DNA of 64,000 nucleotides from Nostoc linckia z4 (GTDB lineage: Bacteria > Cyanobacteriota > Cyanobacteriia > Cyanobacteriales > Nostocaceae), in assembly GCF_002608075.1 (NCBI RefSeq), contig NZ_LAHA01000021.1:1-64000 (forward strand), read 5' to 3'. This document shows, in pieces, positions 1-9,581 of the stretch (the stretch's first letter is position 1; each line of letters starts with the position of its first letter). Made by a program: the position numbers and the translations under genes. The notes beneath the pieces are model-generated. The model was not told the DNA's origin. It ran no database searches and saw nothing but the letters and a program-made list of their open reading frames with translations.

Positions 1-2158
1 TAATCTTACTACCTTCTAAGAGTGTCACAAAGTTGGCTGGACTAAAGCCAGCAATGTTAATATTGCCTCCGTTACCACTTCCACCGGCGGTGGCGGATAT
101 TTGACTGTTATGACGCATCAATAGGGCATTTGTTTGCAGAGATATGTTACCACCTTCCCCTGATGTGGTGGCAGCAGATAACAAGGAGCGATCGTCGAGT
201 GTCAACTGACTCGCTTCAATTGTCAATCTTCCACCTGCTCCCGTACCAAAATTGTCGCTAGATATCTGACTATTACCGAACACCTGTAAGGAATTCTTGA
301 CTCGTAAATCAATGTTGCCACCTTGACCGCCTTTGGTAGCGGCGGTGATTCCCCCTTGATTCTCCAGCAAAATAGAGCCAGCATTCACCTGCAACGTCCC
401 TGCATCCCCTGTACCATCGTTCCTCGCCGTCACCTGTGCCCCATCTTTAACAATCAATCGTCCCGTATTAATTATCACATCTCCAGAATATCCACTGGGT
501 ACTGGTGGCACTCTTAATAGTTGTTGCAAAAGCGGATCGACTATATTCCCTGAGGAGATAATCAAACTAGGATTTACCGAGCCGGGGACTTTGCCACTTA
601 CCTCTACACTATCTTGAGCGTTAATGGTGACGCTACCAGCAGGGCCGCTGGCCAAGGTGGAAGCATCTACTCTACCACCGTCTTTGATGACCAAACGTTG
701 AGTATTAATGGTTACGCTACCAGCTTTTCCAGGGCCACCAGTACCGGCGGTTATTTGGCTGGGAGTGAAAACAAAGGGTGTTACACCAAGCAATTCTACT
801 AGCTTCGAGGCATTGACAGTGACATTTCCTCCAGAGCCAGTACCAGCAGTTACAGAGGCAATATTTCCTCCAGAAAGAGCAGTTAATTGCTGAGTTGTCA
901 CTGTCAGAGTTCCAGCATTGCCAGGGCCAAAAGTTCCCGCCGTAATATTACTGAAGCGAGTGGGGTTAAATGGTGAAAATCCCGACACTTCCAAATAATT
1001 ATCGGCTTTAATATCAATATTTCCACCAGCAGCAGGTGTGTAAGTAGCCGCAGATATGGCTGCCCCATCTTGAAGGACTAAGCGGGGAGTATTAACGCTA
1101 ATATCTCCACTCTTGCCACCACCGATGGTTTCTGTAAATAAATTGCTGGAAATCTGCCCATCTGTTGTGGTACTTACTAAAGATAAGGATTCAGAGGCAT
1201 TGACGTTAATCCCTGCTGCTGATTCTGTTCCTTGGGTTTGAATTAACACCACCGAGCCATCGCGGATGGAAATGTTTCGCCCCTGCAACTGAATCGAGCC
1301 GCTACCAGGGCCGCTGGTATCTGCTAATGCCTTTTGAGATAAAGCAATGTCTTGAAAGCTTGTCACCCCTTGATAACCTAAATTCCAGCCTTGAGGACTG
1401 GGATTGAGACTGACTAAACCTCCTGCCACGCTACCTAAATCAATGCGCCCGCCTTCGGCTGTGAGGGTTCCCCCCTCTGAAATAATTCCTCCTCCCACCA
1501 ACGCCAGGGTATTACCTGGCTGCACCTTTAGTCCTTCGGTGTTTCCCCTAGTGAAGGGTGAAAAGATCGGACTTTGCAGCGTAATGTTATGCCCTTGACC
1601 TTGGAGGCGAATCGCTTGCGGATTTTGCCCAAATTGCAAACCTATCGGCACACTAATGGTTAATCGGGGGGAAGTTGCATCAGTAGCACTAAATTCTGAA
1701 CCATCAGCAAATTTCAGGCTCTCTGCTGTACTGGCCAAAAATGAGCCGCCAATATTGAGTTGAGCTTTAGTACCGAAGTTAATACCGTTGGGATTTATCA
1801 GTATGAAATTCGCACCGTAGTTTTCCCTAATTAAGCCATCAATATTGGAAATTGAACCACCTGTAACTCGGCTAATGATGTTATTAATATTAGTGAAAGC
1901 TGCGGTGTTGTTGAAAAAAGCCTCGCCACCAGTGGGGACAGAAAATTCTCGAAAGCTGTGAAAGAGATTGTTACCGACTTGTGTTCCGCCTGTAATGACA
2001 AAATCCAGCCCTGGGGTCGTCCCTGGTGAAACCACAGTTTGTCCATCACCAAGTGTGTTATCTGAGGAAATTTGTGCTAAAACGGGAAAGCCAGTAATTA
2101 GACAAGAGATATAAATAGCACTAGCAATTAAAATTTTTTGACAAAAAAATTGTTTCAT
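1..2158 (-). CDS. Two-partner secretion exoprotein, filamentous haemagglutinin N-terminal domain (5' part; runs off left edge)
   Basis: The minus-strand frame is open from ATG at 2158 to the window edge, about 719 codons, and the C-terminus is missing. The N-terminus is a classic signal peptide (MKQFFCQKILIASAIY... ending near VLAQ). It is followed by the TPS/haemagglutination-activity domain: residues of the type GLDFVITGGTQVGNN, FFNNTAAFTNINNIISRVTGG and the hallmark NPNGINFG. The rest is Gly/Asn/Thr-rich with repeated phrases of the kind GGNI-L, as expected for a beta-helix. In this family the N-terminal domain is recognised by an outer-membrane TpsB/Omp85-type pore and the passenger is exported to the surface; no such pore gene is visible here. 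It is divergent from the COP23 gene. The plus-strand ORFs across this region are shadows. Confidence 0.88.
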   Translation of the reverse strand, partial: MKQFFCQKILIASAIYISCLITGFPVLAQISSDNTLGDGQTVVSPGTTPGLDFVITGGTQVGNNLFHSFREFSVPTGGEAFFNNTAAFTNINNIISRVTGGSISNIDGLIRENYGANFILINPNGINFGTKAQLNIGGSFLASTAESLKFADGSEFSATDATSPRLTISVPIGLQFGQNPQAIRLQGQGHNITLQSPIFSPFTRGNTEGLKVQPGNTLALVGGGIISEGGTLTAEGGRIDLGSVAGGLVSLNPSPQGWNLGYQGVTSFQDIALSQKALADTSGPGSGSIQLQGRNISIRDGSVVLIQTQGTESAAGINVNASESLSLVSTTTDGQISSNLFTETIGGGKSGDISVNTPRLVLQDGAAISAATYTPAAGGNIDIKADNYLEVSGFSPFNPTRFSNITAGTFGPGNAGTLTVTTQQLTALSGGNIASVTAGTGSGGNVTVNASKLVELLGVTPFVFTPSQITAGTGGPGKAGSVTINTQRLVIKDGGRVDASTLASGPAGSVTINAQDSVEVSGKVPGSVNPSLIISSGNIVDPLLQQLLRVPPVPSGYSGDVIINTGRLIVKDGAQVTARNDGTGDAGTLQVNAGSILLENQGGITAATKGGQGGNIDLRVKNSLQVFGNSQISSDNFGTGAGGRLTIEASQLTLDDRSLLSAATTSGEGGNISLQTNALLMRHNSQISATAGGSGNGGNINIAGFSPANFVTLLEGSKI

Positions 2159-2297
2159 TTTACACGAGTGAAATTACCCAATAAAAAATTAATTAAATGT
2201 GTTTTTTTAGTGCATTTTAAGTACATTTAACCAAAAATGATATTATTGAGTTTAATATTTAAGCCTAAATTTTGGTCAAGAAAGGTCTTTAAGTAAT

Positions 2298-2816
2298 ATG
2301 AACAACAGGCAGTCTTGGGCAACTATGGCGACAGCCCCAATATTAGCTATGGGTGTTATGTTAGCAGTATCTGTGCCCAGTAGAGCTAGTAGCGTACAAG
2401 TCAGCTGCAAGACTGACACCACTACACCAAAAGTGATTGTCAGTTTGGTGAAAGACGGAAGTACTCAAAATTACACTATATTAAATTTTCTGCCGAAATA
2501 TTTCTCTGCGATGAATGGCGTGCAAAATTGCCAGAACACAGCTAAAAGTTTACAAAGTATATACGAGACTGGTGATTCTGAATATTTAACAGGCGATCGC
2601 CTGAACGATCAATCTGTTGTGTGTGCAGTAGAACGCAGAGGTATCGGTTGCAATCATTACAATGCTAAAGTTTTATTTACTCTCAAACCAGTTGATAACC
2701 CCTCTCAAGCTTTATACGAAATGTTGGGTAGCGATTTTAAGCAAGCAAAGCCTTCCAACACCAGGACTCTTAGCCGTACTTACACCAATACCAAACCTTT
2801 TTGGTGGCCATTTTAA
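2298..2816 (+). CDS. COP23-type secreted protein
   Basis: A 172-residue protein with a Sec-type N-terminus: a short basic start, then a hydrophobic stretch (ATAPILAMGVMLAVSV) and a likely cut after SRA. The mature part has four cysteines (CKTD, NCQNT, VVCAVERR, GIGCNHYN) and the layout of the cyanobacterial COP23 domain, named after a circadian-oscillating protein of unicellular cyanobacteria. The biochemical role of this family is not known. The gene is divergent from the TPS exoprotein, with about 140 AT-rich bases shared as promoter region. No downstream partner is evident. Confidence 0.7.
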   Translation: MNNRQSWATMATAPILAMGVMLAVSVPSRASSVQVSCKTDTTTPKVIVSLVKDGSTQNYTILNFLPKYFSAMNGVQNCQNTAKSLQSIYETGDSEYLTGDRLNDQSVVCAVERRGIGCNHYNAKVLFTLKPVDNPSQALYEMLGSDFKQAKPSNTRTLSRTYTNTKPFWWPF

Positions 2817-3441
2817 TAAGTATTAAATGTCACTGTTCATGGTTTAATGTTGACTGTTAACCGTCAACTAAAGGCTTTTGGACTTGATATGCAATGGTGT
2901 GGCGAGTCTCCTAAATTGAGGAGATGAGCAGCGTGTAGTGAGTAAATGATAGAAAATTTAAATCAATCATATTCAATCTTATTAAAACTATCGATATCAA
3001 ATTATCAAAATCCGATTTGGTTCAAGAATACTCGTAGAGACTCTTAACAAATAACAGGAAATGGGGAACAGGTAAAGTTATTGTTATTTTTGTTATAAAA
3101 ATTAAGTAAATTAAGTATATATCTATATCGTCGTCAGTCGTACTATAAAATACAAACACAACTAATCATCTAAGTAAGTCAGTGAAAATAAACAAAACTA
3201 CACTTGAAACCTTTGCCAAGAACAAAGGACAAAGTGGAAAGTCTCTGGCGTTGATGAAAGAGCCACCAGACCCCAGTTCAAGAGCGGTTCAAGTTTAGTT
3301 TTGTTTATTTGCACCGAATTACTTAGGAGTATTAACAAAAAATAGTCAAAATTATTACATGAACAAGAAAATTGACCTTTGATAACTCAAAAAAATAAGT
3401 TCTTTTGCTACCTTCATAACTAAATATCTTTTTTTTCGATT
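2817..3441. other. Intergenic region with one MITE-like element
   Basis: No convincing gene in 625 bases. The stretch is AT-rich and contains the inverted-repeat element at 3170-3326. The remainder shows no clear hairpin terminator after the COP23 gene. Confidence 0.6.
3170..3326. mobile_element. MITE-like element with 39-bp imperfect terminal inverted repeats
   Basis: The left end (ctaagtaagtcagtgaaaat...) and the reverse complement of the right end (ctaagtaattcggtgcaaat...) match over about 39 bases with four mismatches, including a shared AATAAACAAAACTA core. The element is 157 bp with no coding capacity, so it would need a transposase from elsewhere. A clear target duplication is not visible. 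A weaker relative may lie at 33851-33975. Confidence 0.7.
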
Positions 3442-5439
3442 ATGAGGCCACTTGGTAAAGTTTTACAACAGGCTGACTTGGTTTCATCTGAGCAGATAGA
3501 AATTGCTCTCAAAGAGCAAGCTAAAGTTCATGGCTTGAAGCTTGGTGAAATTCTAGTTTTGCATGGATGGCTTAAACAAGAAACGGCTGATTTTTTCTCT
3601 GACAAGTGGCCAGTATTATTGGAGCAAAAACCAAAACAGCCTTTGGGTAAATATTTCCAAGAAGCTGGACTATTAAATGAACAGCAAATCAGAACTATCC
3701 TTGCTGAACAAGCAAACAAAAAACTTCGTTTTGGAGAATTAGCAGTACTGAAGGGTTGGTTGAAACCGACTACTGTGAATTTTTTTCTAGAGAATTTGGC
3801 TTTAGAATCCCAACTCCAGGAAGAAGAAATTTCAAATAATCAAAACTCAACCCACATAGAAAAATCACATTTAAAAATCGTAGTGCCGCAGCCAAACAAT
3901 TTACAAATCAACCCCATTGAGCATTCAGCTTTTGCTTTTAATTCGGCAGAGGAAGAATCATCAACATTAACAGTATTTAGTCCTGGTAGTCTAGAATTAT
4001 TCAAACAATTACAAGAAAAAGCTAGTTGTCCGGAAGCTTTGCTGACAGAAGTCCAATTTTGGACAGATGGGGAACCGAATTTAACAGAAAAACTTTGCCA
4101 ATTGCTGGTGGAATGGCCAGATAATATTGCCGCCGGAGCAGAAGCGGTAATAGTGCAACAAATCGTATATAGAAATTTTACTAATAATTGGGAAACTCAA
4201 ATTACTGCTGAGTATTTACAAGGTATACATGAAAGTACGATCTGTAATCAGCAATGCGATCCCTTATCTTTGTTGAAGCTGTATCGAAAAATTTGGCAAG
4301 AAGGCGAATTACCAATTAACAACAGTCCAGAAGAGGCAGAACTGTTGCGTATAGGGTTGATAGTTCAACAACAAGACAAACTAAAAGTTGCCAACCGCAT
4401 TTATCAAGCAGTTTTTAATTGTAACTGGATAAACCGGGAATTAGAAAAAATTCTGTATAATTCATCATCAAAAACAGCTATTTCTCCAAATACGAATTGG
4501 AATATCAACAATACTATTACTAAGCCAAAATCTAGTTTAAATAAAAGGTTTTTGGCATTACTAGGAATAGCTGGTTTAATGGTGTGTGGTTCTGGCTTGA
4601 TTATTTTTGGCTTGAGTGTATTTAGATGGTTGCAAGTAGAAAAGATTTTCAAAGAAGGTAATGGTTTCTTACAGCAAGGACAATATCAACAAGCCATCAC
4701 CAAATATAACAACCTTCTGAAGTTTGATAGCAATTACTACCAATCTTGGACGAACCGAGGCTATGCACTAGCTGGACTCAAAGACTACGACCAGATGCTA
4801 GAATCATGCACCACAGCAACTATTATTAATCCAGAAGCTGTTTATGCGTGGAATTGCAAAGGAGAAGCACTATTTAACCTCAAACAATATAATCAAGCAC
4901 TGTCAGCTTTTGATAAAGCCATTCAACTAAACTCGAAAGATCCTGTGTTCTGGATTAACAAAACAGAAGCTTTACTAGCAGTCAACCAACCTGATACAGC
5001 ACTTGTTAGTATTAATCAAGCAATTGAGATTTTAAAAGAAATTGCAGAACTTCAACATAAAAATACAGATGCTAAAGAATTAGCCATTGCTTTTAGCTAT
5101 CAAGGTAAGGTATTATTCCGAAAACAAGAATACGAAGGTTCTCTAAAAGCCTATGAACAGGCATTAAAATACAATCCTCAATACTTTGTAGCTTTACGGG
5201 GTAAAGGGATGGTGCTACAAGCTCTAAAGCGAGACGATCGCGCCATCGCGCAATTTTATTTTCTTCTAGATCATCACAAATTAAGTGATGGTCAAAAAGC
5301 CGAAGTCTGGTATTATTTAGGATTGAGCCTTTGTAGATTCCAGCAAACCGAAAAAGCGATCGCTGCCTTTGATGAAGCTTTGAAGCTCAAACCCAATTAC
5401 CAACTTCCACAACAAGCCAAAGAGATTTGCCCAAAATAA
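3442..5439 (+). CDS. Membrane-anchored TPR protein with two N-terminal GspE-N/MshEN-like modules
   Basis: A 665-residue protein in three parts. Residues 1-60 and 66-120 are two copies of one ~55-residue module (RPLGKVLQQADLVSSEQIE... and QPLGKYFQEAGLLNEQQIR...), each ending in GWLK-T--FF; this resembles the N-terminal domain of type II secretion/pilus ATPases. A variable linker and an alpha-helical middle region follow. One transmembrane helix lies near residues 371-395 (ALLGIAGLMVCGSGLIIFGL). At least six TPR-like repeats fill the C-terminus (GYALAGLKDYDQ, GEALFNLKQYNQALSAFDKA, YYLGLSLCRFQQTEKAIAAF). The topology suggests a cytoplasmic N-domain and TPRs across the membrane, or the reverse. 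It is probably a scaffold; no enzyme motif is seen. Confidence 0.75.
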   Translation: MRPLGKVLQQADLVSSEQIEIALKEQAKVHGLKLGEILVLHGWLKQETADFFSDKWPVLLEQKPKQPLGKYFQEAGLLNEQQIRTILAEQANKKLRFGELAVLKGWLKPTTVNFFLENLALESQLQEEEISNNQNSTHIEKSHLKIVVPQPNNLQINPIEHSAFAFNSAEEESSTLTVFSPGSLELFKQLQEKASCPEALLTEVQFWTDGEPNLTEKLCQLLVEWPDNIAAGAEAVIVQQIVYRNFTNNWETQITAEYLQGIHESTICNQQCDPLSLLKLYRKIWQEGELPINNSPEEAELLRIGLIVQQQDKLKVANRIYQAVFNCNWINRELEKILYNSSSKTAISPNTNWNINNTITKPKSSLNKRFLALLGIAGLMVCGSGLIIFGLSVFRWLQVEKIFKEGNGFLQQGQYQQAITKYNNLLKFDSNYYQSWTNRGYALAGLKDYDQMLESCTTATIINPEAVYAWNCKGEALFNLKQYNQALSAFDKAIQLNSKDPVFWINKTEALLAVNQPDTALVSINQAIEILKEIAELQHKNTDAKELAIAFSYQGKVLFRKQEYEGSLKAYEQALKYNPQYFVALRGKGMVLQALKRDDRAIAQFYFLLDHHKLSDGQKAEVWYYLGLSLCRFQQTEKAIAAFDEALKLKPNYQLPQQAKEICPK

Positions 5440-5710
5440 ATGGTTTAATTCGTAATTAAATCGATACTTTAGGTAGAAGTTTAATACTAATTAATCATAA
5501 ATTCACTGAAATTAGCGCCCATATTTTTGGCGATTTCGGTAGATATATTATGTATATTTATGTTGAGATAATTTTGTTTTTCATCCCGACGACTTAATTT
5601 GATTTAGCCCTCAAAATGAGCAAAACAAAAATTATGATCGCCACAAAATAACTAGCTTTGCAAGATTTCTAAAACTATCTATTTAGTAAAAAAGACTAAC
5701 GATAATCAGT

Positions 5711-6700
5711 ATGAAAAAACATATTTTAGCCGTAGGATTGATATTATCTTCTTCTTTTGTATTCTCACTCAAAGCATCAGCCGCCAATTTTAGTCAAATT
5801 TACGCTTTTGGTGACAGCTTAGTTGATACTGGCAATGCTTACAATTTTATTAAAGCGGCTACAGGAGACGAATTTCCTCCCAGTCCACCGTATTTTCAGG
5901 GACGCTTTACCAATGGCCCGGTTTGGGTAGAAGGTTTATCTTCCAGTTTGGGAATAACACTAACTAACTTTGCCTTTGGTGGTGCTACTACAGGTACTTT
6001 GAACACCATTGATGCAAATTTACCTGGATTAGTTCAACAGATAGCAAGCTTTACTACAACAAATTCTCAAGCCGACAGCGAAGCACTATATGTCATCTGG
6101 GCTGGTGCAAATGATTACCGTAGTGGCATCACAAACCCTGCTGAACCAGTTAATAATTTAATAAATGCAGTAAAATCACTTGCTAGTGTTGGTGCTGAAA
6201 ATTTTCTTGTAGTAAATTTACCTAATTTAGGTGCGCTTCCTAGCATTAATAACAATCCAACGCTTTCCGCTGGACTAACTGCTTTGACTAACGCCCATAA
6301 CTCCGGCTTGAGTGCGGGTGTCAACACTTTGAACCAGCAAGAAGATCTTCATATCACCCTTTTTGATGCTAATGCCTTATTGAATAGAGGTCTTGCATCA
6401 CCGCAAGAATTCGGTCTAACAAATGTTACTGATGCTTGCTTGACAATAACCAGCCCAACAAGTTTTACCACCTGTCCCGACCCCGATCGATATTTATTCT
6501 GGGATCAGTTGCATCCCACAGCATATACTAACAGCATTTTAGCAGGAGCCGCATTAGTAGCAGTTCCAGAATCTTCCCCAGCTTTAGGGATTTTAGCACT
6601 GGGGGCTTTAGGGACAATAGGAGTGCTGAAGCGTCAACGTATGTATAGGAAAACTCGAAGAGATAAATTATCTTTGTTGAAGTTGATGAGTGATGAGTGA
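5711..6700 (+). CDS. Secreted SGNH/GDSL esterase-lipase with PEP-CTERM-like anchor
   Basis: A 329-residue hydrolase of the SGNH family. The signal peptide ends near KASA. Block I is FGDSLVDTGNAYNF with the nucleophile Ser (about residue 36), block III is GANDYRSG, and block V is DQLHPT with the Asp and His of the triad. The C-terminus VPESSPALGILALGALGTIG followed by KRQR is a PEP-CTERM-like sorting tail: a short motif, a hydrophobic helix and a basic end. The family hydrolyses ester bonds in lipids or acylated sugars; the substrate cannot be read from sequence. The last codons (LMSDE-stop) run into a GATGAGT tandem repeat, so the extreme C-terminus is repeat-derived. Confidence 0.85.
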   Translation: MKKHILAVGLILSSSFVFSLKASAANFSQIYAFGDSLVDTGNAYNFIKAATGDEFPPSPPYFQGRFTNGPVWVEGLSSSLGITLTNFAFGGATTGTLNTIDANLPGLVQQIASFTTTNSQADSEALYVIWAGANDYRSGITNPAEPVNNLINAVKSLASVGAENFLVVNLPNLGALPSINNNPTLSAGLTALTNAHNSGLSAGVNTLNQQEDLHITLFDANALLNRGLASPQEFGLTNVTDACLTITSPTSFTTCPDPDRYLFWDQLHPTAYTNSILAGAALVAVPESSPALGILALGALGTIGVLKRQRMYRKTRRDKLSLLKLMSDE

Positions 6701-6745
6701 TGAGTGATGAGTGATGAGTGATGAGTGATGAGTGATGAGTGATGA
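6685..6745. repeat. Heptamer tandem repeat (GATGAGT)n
   Basis: About nine uninterrupted 7-base units starting inside the 3' end of the esterase gene. It belongs to the short tandem repeats typical of heterocystous cyanobacteria. A second low-complexity tract (CTCCCCAT units) follows to about 6870. Confidence 0.9.
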
Positions 6746-6937
6746 CGGGAAAAGCAGGATTTATTCTCCTTGTCTCCCCCATCTCCCCATCTCCCCATCT
6801 CCCCATACTTCGGCTCCGCTCAGTACAAGTCTCCCCATCCCCCAATCCCCCAATCCCCAAATCTTCTATTCGTATAGCGATCGCCATTTCTATATAAGTT
6901 TTGGGGAGTGGAGTCTGGTAAATTAATAGGCTTTATG

Positions 6938-8191
6938 CTATTCATTAGTTGCAGCTTCTAGCCAGATTTCTACATCATCTGCTAGCAACTTTTGTGCTGC
7001 TTCTAGCATTGCGGCTGCGATGTCTTTGAGGTCTTCGCGATTGTTTAAGTAAGTTTTCAAGGCTTCCATTGGGTCAATGCTACTACTAGCACTCAATTCG
7101 GGAATTCGCGGTCGAGCCAATTGACTGACTAATTCTGCTTGCATAGTGTAGGTGTGAGCCGCACTTAAAGCAGTATGTAAAGAAGCACTTTCAATTAAAT
7201 CCATTTGTTCTGAGCGCAGTTTGTAGATTAACCGCACTACAGCATCTTCAATATCATACTTGGCGATCGCTTTGATTAATGCCCCTTGCGGATCTTCTGC
7301 TTTGGAGACATCCACCTCAATTGTGCAAAAATCCCGGACTGGTAACTGACAAAACTCCCACTCTGCCTTACCCCGTTCGAGTTCTAGCATTACATAGCCT
7401 TTATCTTCTTTTTCTTCACTAAAATCTACCCGCTCAATACTCCCTGGATAAATCACTGGCGGGTTGTTGGCTTTATTCAAATTTTGATGCCGATGCACAT
7501 GTCCCAATGCTACGTAATCAAAACAAGGCCGCGTCAATAAAGATAAAGGCAGAGTAAAACCTTTACCCACTGCTAAGTAGCGTTCTGCGCCTAAAGTTGC
7601 ATTGTCAGCCATCAAGTGAGCCAAAAGCACAGTTGGCACATGGGGGTCAAGACGGCGAACTTCCCCTTCTAAAACAACTCGCAGACGTTCTGTTAATAGT
7701 TCATTGACTTCAGCCAAAGACAAACCCTCAGTTTCTTGGCGAGTCATCAGCGTCGAACGAGTCAGCCAAGGCAGGGTAATTACTTGTACTTTGCCATTGC
7801 GAGTTTTGATGTGATGAGTAGTCAATGTGTCGCCAACGACAAAACCAGGCACTCCCAAGGTGCGGTAAATACATAAACTCGCGCCTCCTAATCCTTGGGA
7901 ATGTTGGTCGTGATTTCCCACTAACAGTACTGTGGGAATATTCGCATCCACCAGACGGCGAAACTGATTAGCAAAAGCTTGTTGTACATAAGGTGGTGGT
8001 GTCGCATCTGGAAAAGCATCGCCACCAAATATTACTAAATCTACCGGATCTGCGATCGCTCGGTCAATACATCGAGATAAGGTATTGACAAAATCCTCCA
8101 ATCGTGTATTTAACCCAGTCGCCTGATTAATTCGTCCGTGGGAAAAGCCGCTTCCCATGTGGATATCAGAAAGGTGGAGGATTTTAATCAT
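6938..8191 (-). CDS. sbcD: DNA repair exonuclease SbcD (Mre11-type)
   Basis: A 417-residue calcineurin-like phosphoesterase with the Mre11/SbcD signature set: LSDIHMG (metal-binding Asp and His), FGGDAFPD, VGNHDQHS, LLAHLM and GHVHRHQ. These residues bind the two manganese ions used for 3'-5' exonuclease and hairpin-opening activity. The family normally works with the SMC-like ATPase SbcC; no sbcC lies in this window. The start ATG at 8191 has an AGGACAAAG stretch upstream. It lies downstream of cysH on the same strand, 147 bases away, with a hairpin and TGACTAA repeats between, so co-transcription is uncertain. Confidence 0.9.
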   Translation of the reverse strand: MIKILHLSDIHMGSGFSHGRINQATGLNTRLEDFVNTLSRCIDRAIADPVDLVIFGGDAFPDATPPPYVQQAFANQFRRLVDANIPTVLLVGNHDQHSQGLGGASLCIYRTLGVPGFVVGDTLTTHHIKTRNGKVQVITLPWLTRSTLMTRQETEGLSLAEVNELLTERLRVVLEGEVRRLDPHVPTVLLAHLMADNATLGAERYLAVGKGFTLPLSLLTRPCFDYVALGHVHRHQNLNKANNPPVIYPGSIERVDFSEEKEDKGYVMLELERGKAEWEFCQLPVRDFCTIEVDVSKAEDPQGALIKAIAKYDIEDAVVRLIYKLRSEQMDLIESASLHTALSAAHTYTMQAELVSQLARPRIPELSASSSIDPMEALKTYLNNREDLKDIAAAMLEAAQKLLADDVEIWLEAATNE

Positions 8192-8227
8192 ATTTGTTCT
8201 TTGTCCTTAGTCATTTGTCGTCTCTTA

Positions 8228-8265
8228 CAAAGTTCTGATCCAAGGAAGCCTTGGCTCAGACTTTG
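8228..8265. terminator. Hairpin between cysH and sbcD
   Basis: The arms CAAAGTTCTGATCCAAGG and CCTTGGCTCAGACTTTG pair over about 17 bases with one bulge around a short loop. No clean T-run follows on either strand, so it may be a REP-like hairpin rather than a strict rho-independent terminator. Confidence 0.45.
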
Positions 8266-8338
8266 CGCTTTGTCTTTTGTCATTTCTTATTTTTAACTAC
8301 TAACCAATGACTAATGACTAATGACTAATGACCAGTAA

Positions 8339-9064
8339 CTAAATATGAATACCGCATTCTGTTTTATCGCTTCCCCGCCAGCGTCCGGCGCGTTCGTCTT
8401 CGCCATCTTTGACTTTTGTAGTAATGGGTTTGTCACCGATGCTGGGATAACCTTGGTCGTGTAGAGGATTGTAGATAACTCCGTGTTCAGCCACGTAAAG
8501 CCAGCTATCTTTGCGCGTCCAGGTAGCTATGGGATTTACTTTCAAACGACCCTTGCCGTCGAATTCAAATATGGGCATATTCGCACGGGTTACTGCTTGG
8601 TCGCGGCGGCGTCCAGTAATCCAAGCGACGCTGTTGAGTTCGTCTAAACCCCGTAGCAGTGGTTCAATTTTGGTAATGTCGTGGAATTTGAGAATATCTT
8701 TGTCCCAGAGTGCATCGCCAAATTTGGCTTCAAAAGCTTCGGGGCTATCCGCTTCTAAAGTTTTGTAAGTTTGCAGATCGAGGTTGTATATTTGTTTGGC
8801 TTTAGCAACTAGTTCTAGGGTTTCATCGAAGTGGTACAGGGTATCGAGAAAGATTACAGGAACAGGAAACTTCAGTTCGCTGTAAAGAATGTGGGTAATT
8901 ACCATGTCATCCACATTAAAAGCACTGGTTTGCACCAGTCCGGTGGGGATGTTTTCTATAGACCATGCCAAGATTTGTTTGGGAGTGGCAGTTTCAAACT
9001 CCTGGTTTAATTTTTCTAAGTCAAAAGCGATGGTTTCGTTTTTAGGTGCTGTAAAAGCTGTCAT
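8339..9064 (-). CDS. cysH: Phosphoadenylyl-sulfate reductase
   Basis: A 241-residue PAPS reductase of the assimilatory sulfate pathway, reducing PAPS to sulfite with thioredoxin or glutaredoxin in the cytoplasm. Diagnostic segments are VIFLDTLYHFDET (P-loop-like region), WITGRRRDQA, NPIATWT and the C-terminal catalytic cysteine in TECGIHI. The CC-RK-PL iron-sulfur motifs of APS reductases are absent, so PAPS is the expected substrate. Length is typical. The start ATG at 9064 agrees with family N-termini. Upstream, after a spacer, lies a run of tandem repeats. Confidence 0.93.
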   Translation of the reverse strand: MTAFTAPKNETIAFDLEKLNQEFETATPKQILAWSIENIPTGLVQTSAFNVDDMVITHILYSELKFPVPVIFLDTLYHFDETLELVAKAKQIYNLDLQTYKTLEADSPEAFEAKFGDALWDKDILKFHDITKIEPLLRGLDELNSVAWITGRRRDQAVTRANMPIFEFDGKGRLKVNPIATWTRKDSWLYVAEHGVIYNPLHDQGYPSIGDKPITTKVKDGEDERAGRWRGSDKTECGIHI

Positions 9065-9438
9065 GGTAATTTTTTGTTCTAATGATTTCTACCTTGATTA
9101 AGTTTTATTTTACTGCATAAAGGCCCATATCCCGCTAGGAGATGAGGTAATTATTAATTCTAGGGAGTGGGGAGGTGGGGAGATGGGGAGATGGGGGAGA
9201 CAAGGGAGACAAGGGAGACAAGGAGAATAAATCCTGCTTTTCCAGTCAACAGTCAACAGTCAACAGTCATCGGTCAACACTGCCAATCCCCAATGCCAGT
9301 CAAAATTATTGTGTAAGTAAAAACTACAGCTTTTACTAAGAAAATTTACGCTTCTTTAAGTTTTACGAGTTTTTTATGGATATATATACTGATTTTGATA
9401 TGGTTAAGGAACAATTAACAAACAAGGATTTTACTTAA
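9065..9438. other. Intergenic repeats upstream of cysH
   Basis: Contains GGGGAGAT and GACAAGGGA tandem tracts (about 9165-9225) and CAGTCAA heptamers (about 9245-9275). A short AT-rich leader of the small ORF at 9439 follows. No other gene is seen. Confidence 0.6.
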
Positions 9439-9543
9439 ATGAAGAATTCAAAAATCCGCAATCCATTAAGTGAATCTATAGTTATGGGCGCTTTAATCGC
9501 GCTGACCAGTGTTAGTATCATCACCATCATGAATGCTTTCTAA
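9439..9543 (+). CDS. 34-residue single-helix membrane peptide (hypothetical)
   Basis: A 34-codon ORF starts at ATG 9439 behind an AAGGA ribosome site (9424-9428). Its short polar N-terminus (MKNSKIRNPLSES) leads into one hydrophobic helix (IVMGALIALTSVSIITIM). A strong terminator follows 38 bases after the stop. A small ORF with Shine-Dalgarno, membrane helix and its own terminator is likely real. It does not match the photosystem, cytochrome b6f or NDH small subunits I can recall. I do not recognise it; a small subunit or regulator of a membrane complex is only a guess. Confidence 0.5.
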   Translation: MKNSKIRNPLSESIVMGALIALTSVSIITIMNAF

Positions 9544-9581
9544 GATAAAAAAATTTTAATTTTAGCAACAAAACTTTACAT

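Noticed and set aside
1-2052. Plus-strand and alternate-frame ORFs across the TPS exoprotein
   Set aside because: Shadows of a continuous minus-strand frame with signal peptide and TPS motifs.
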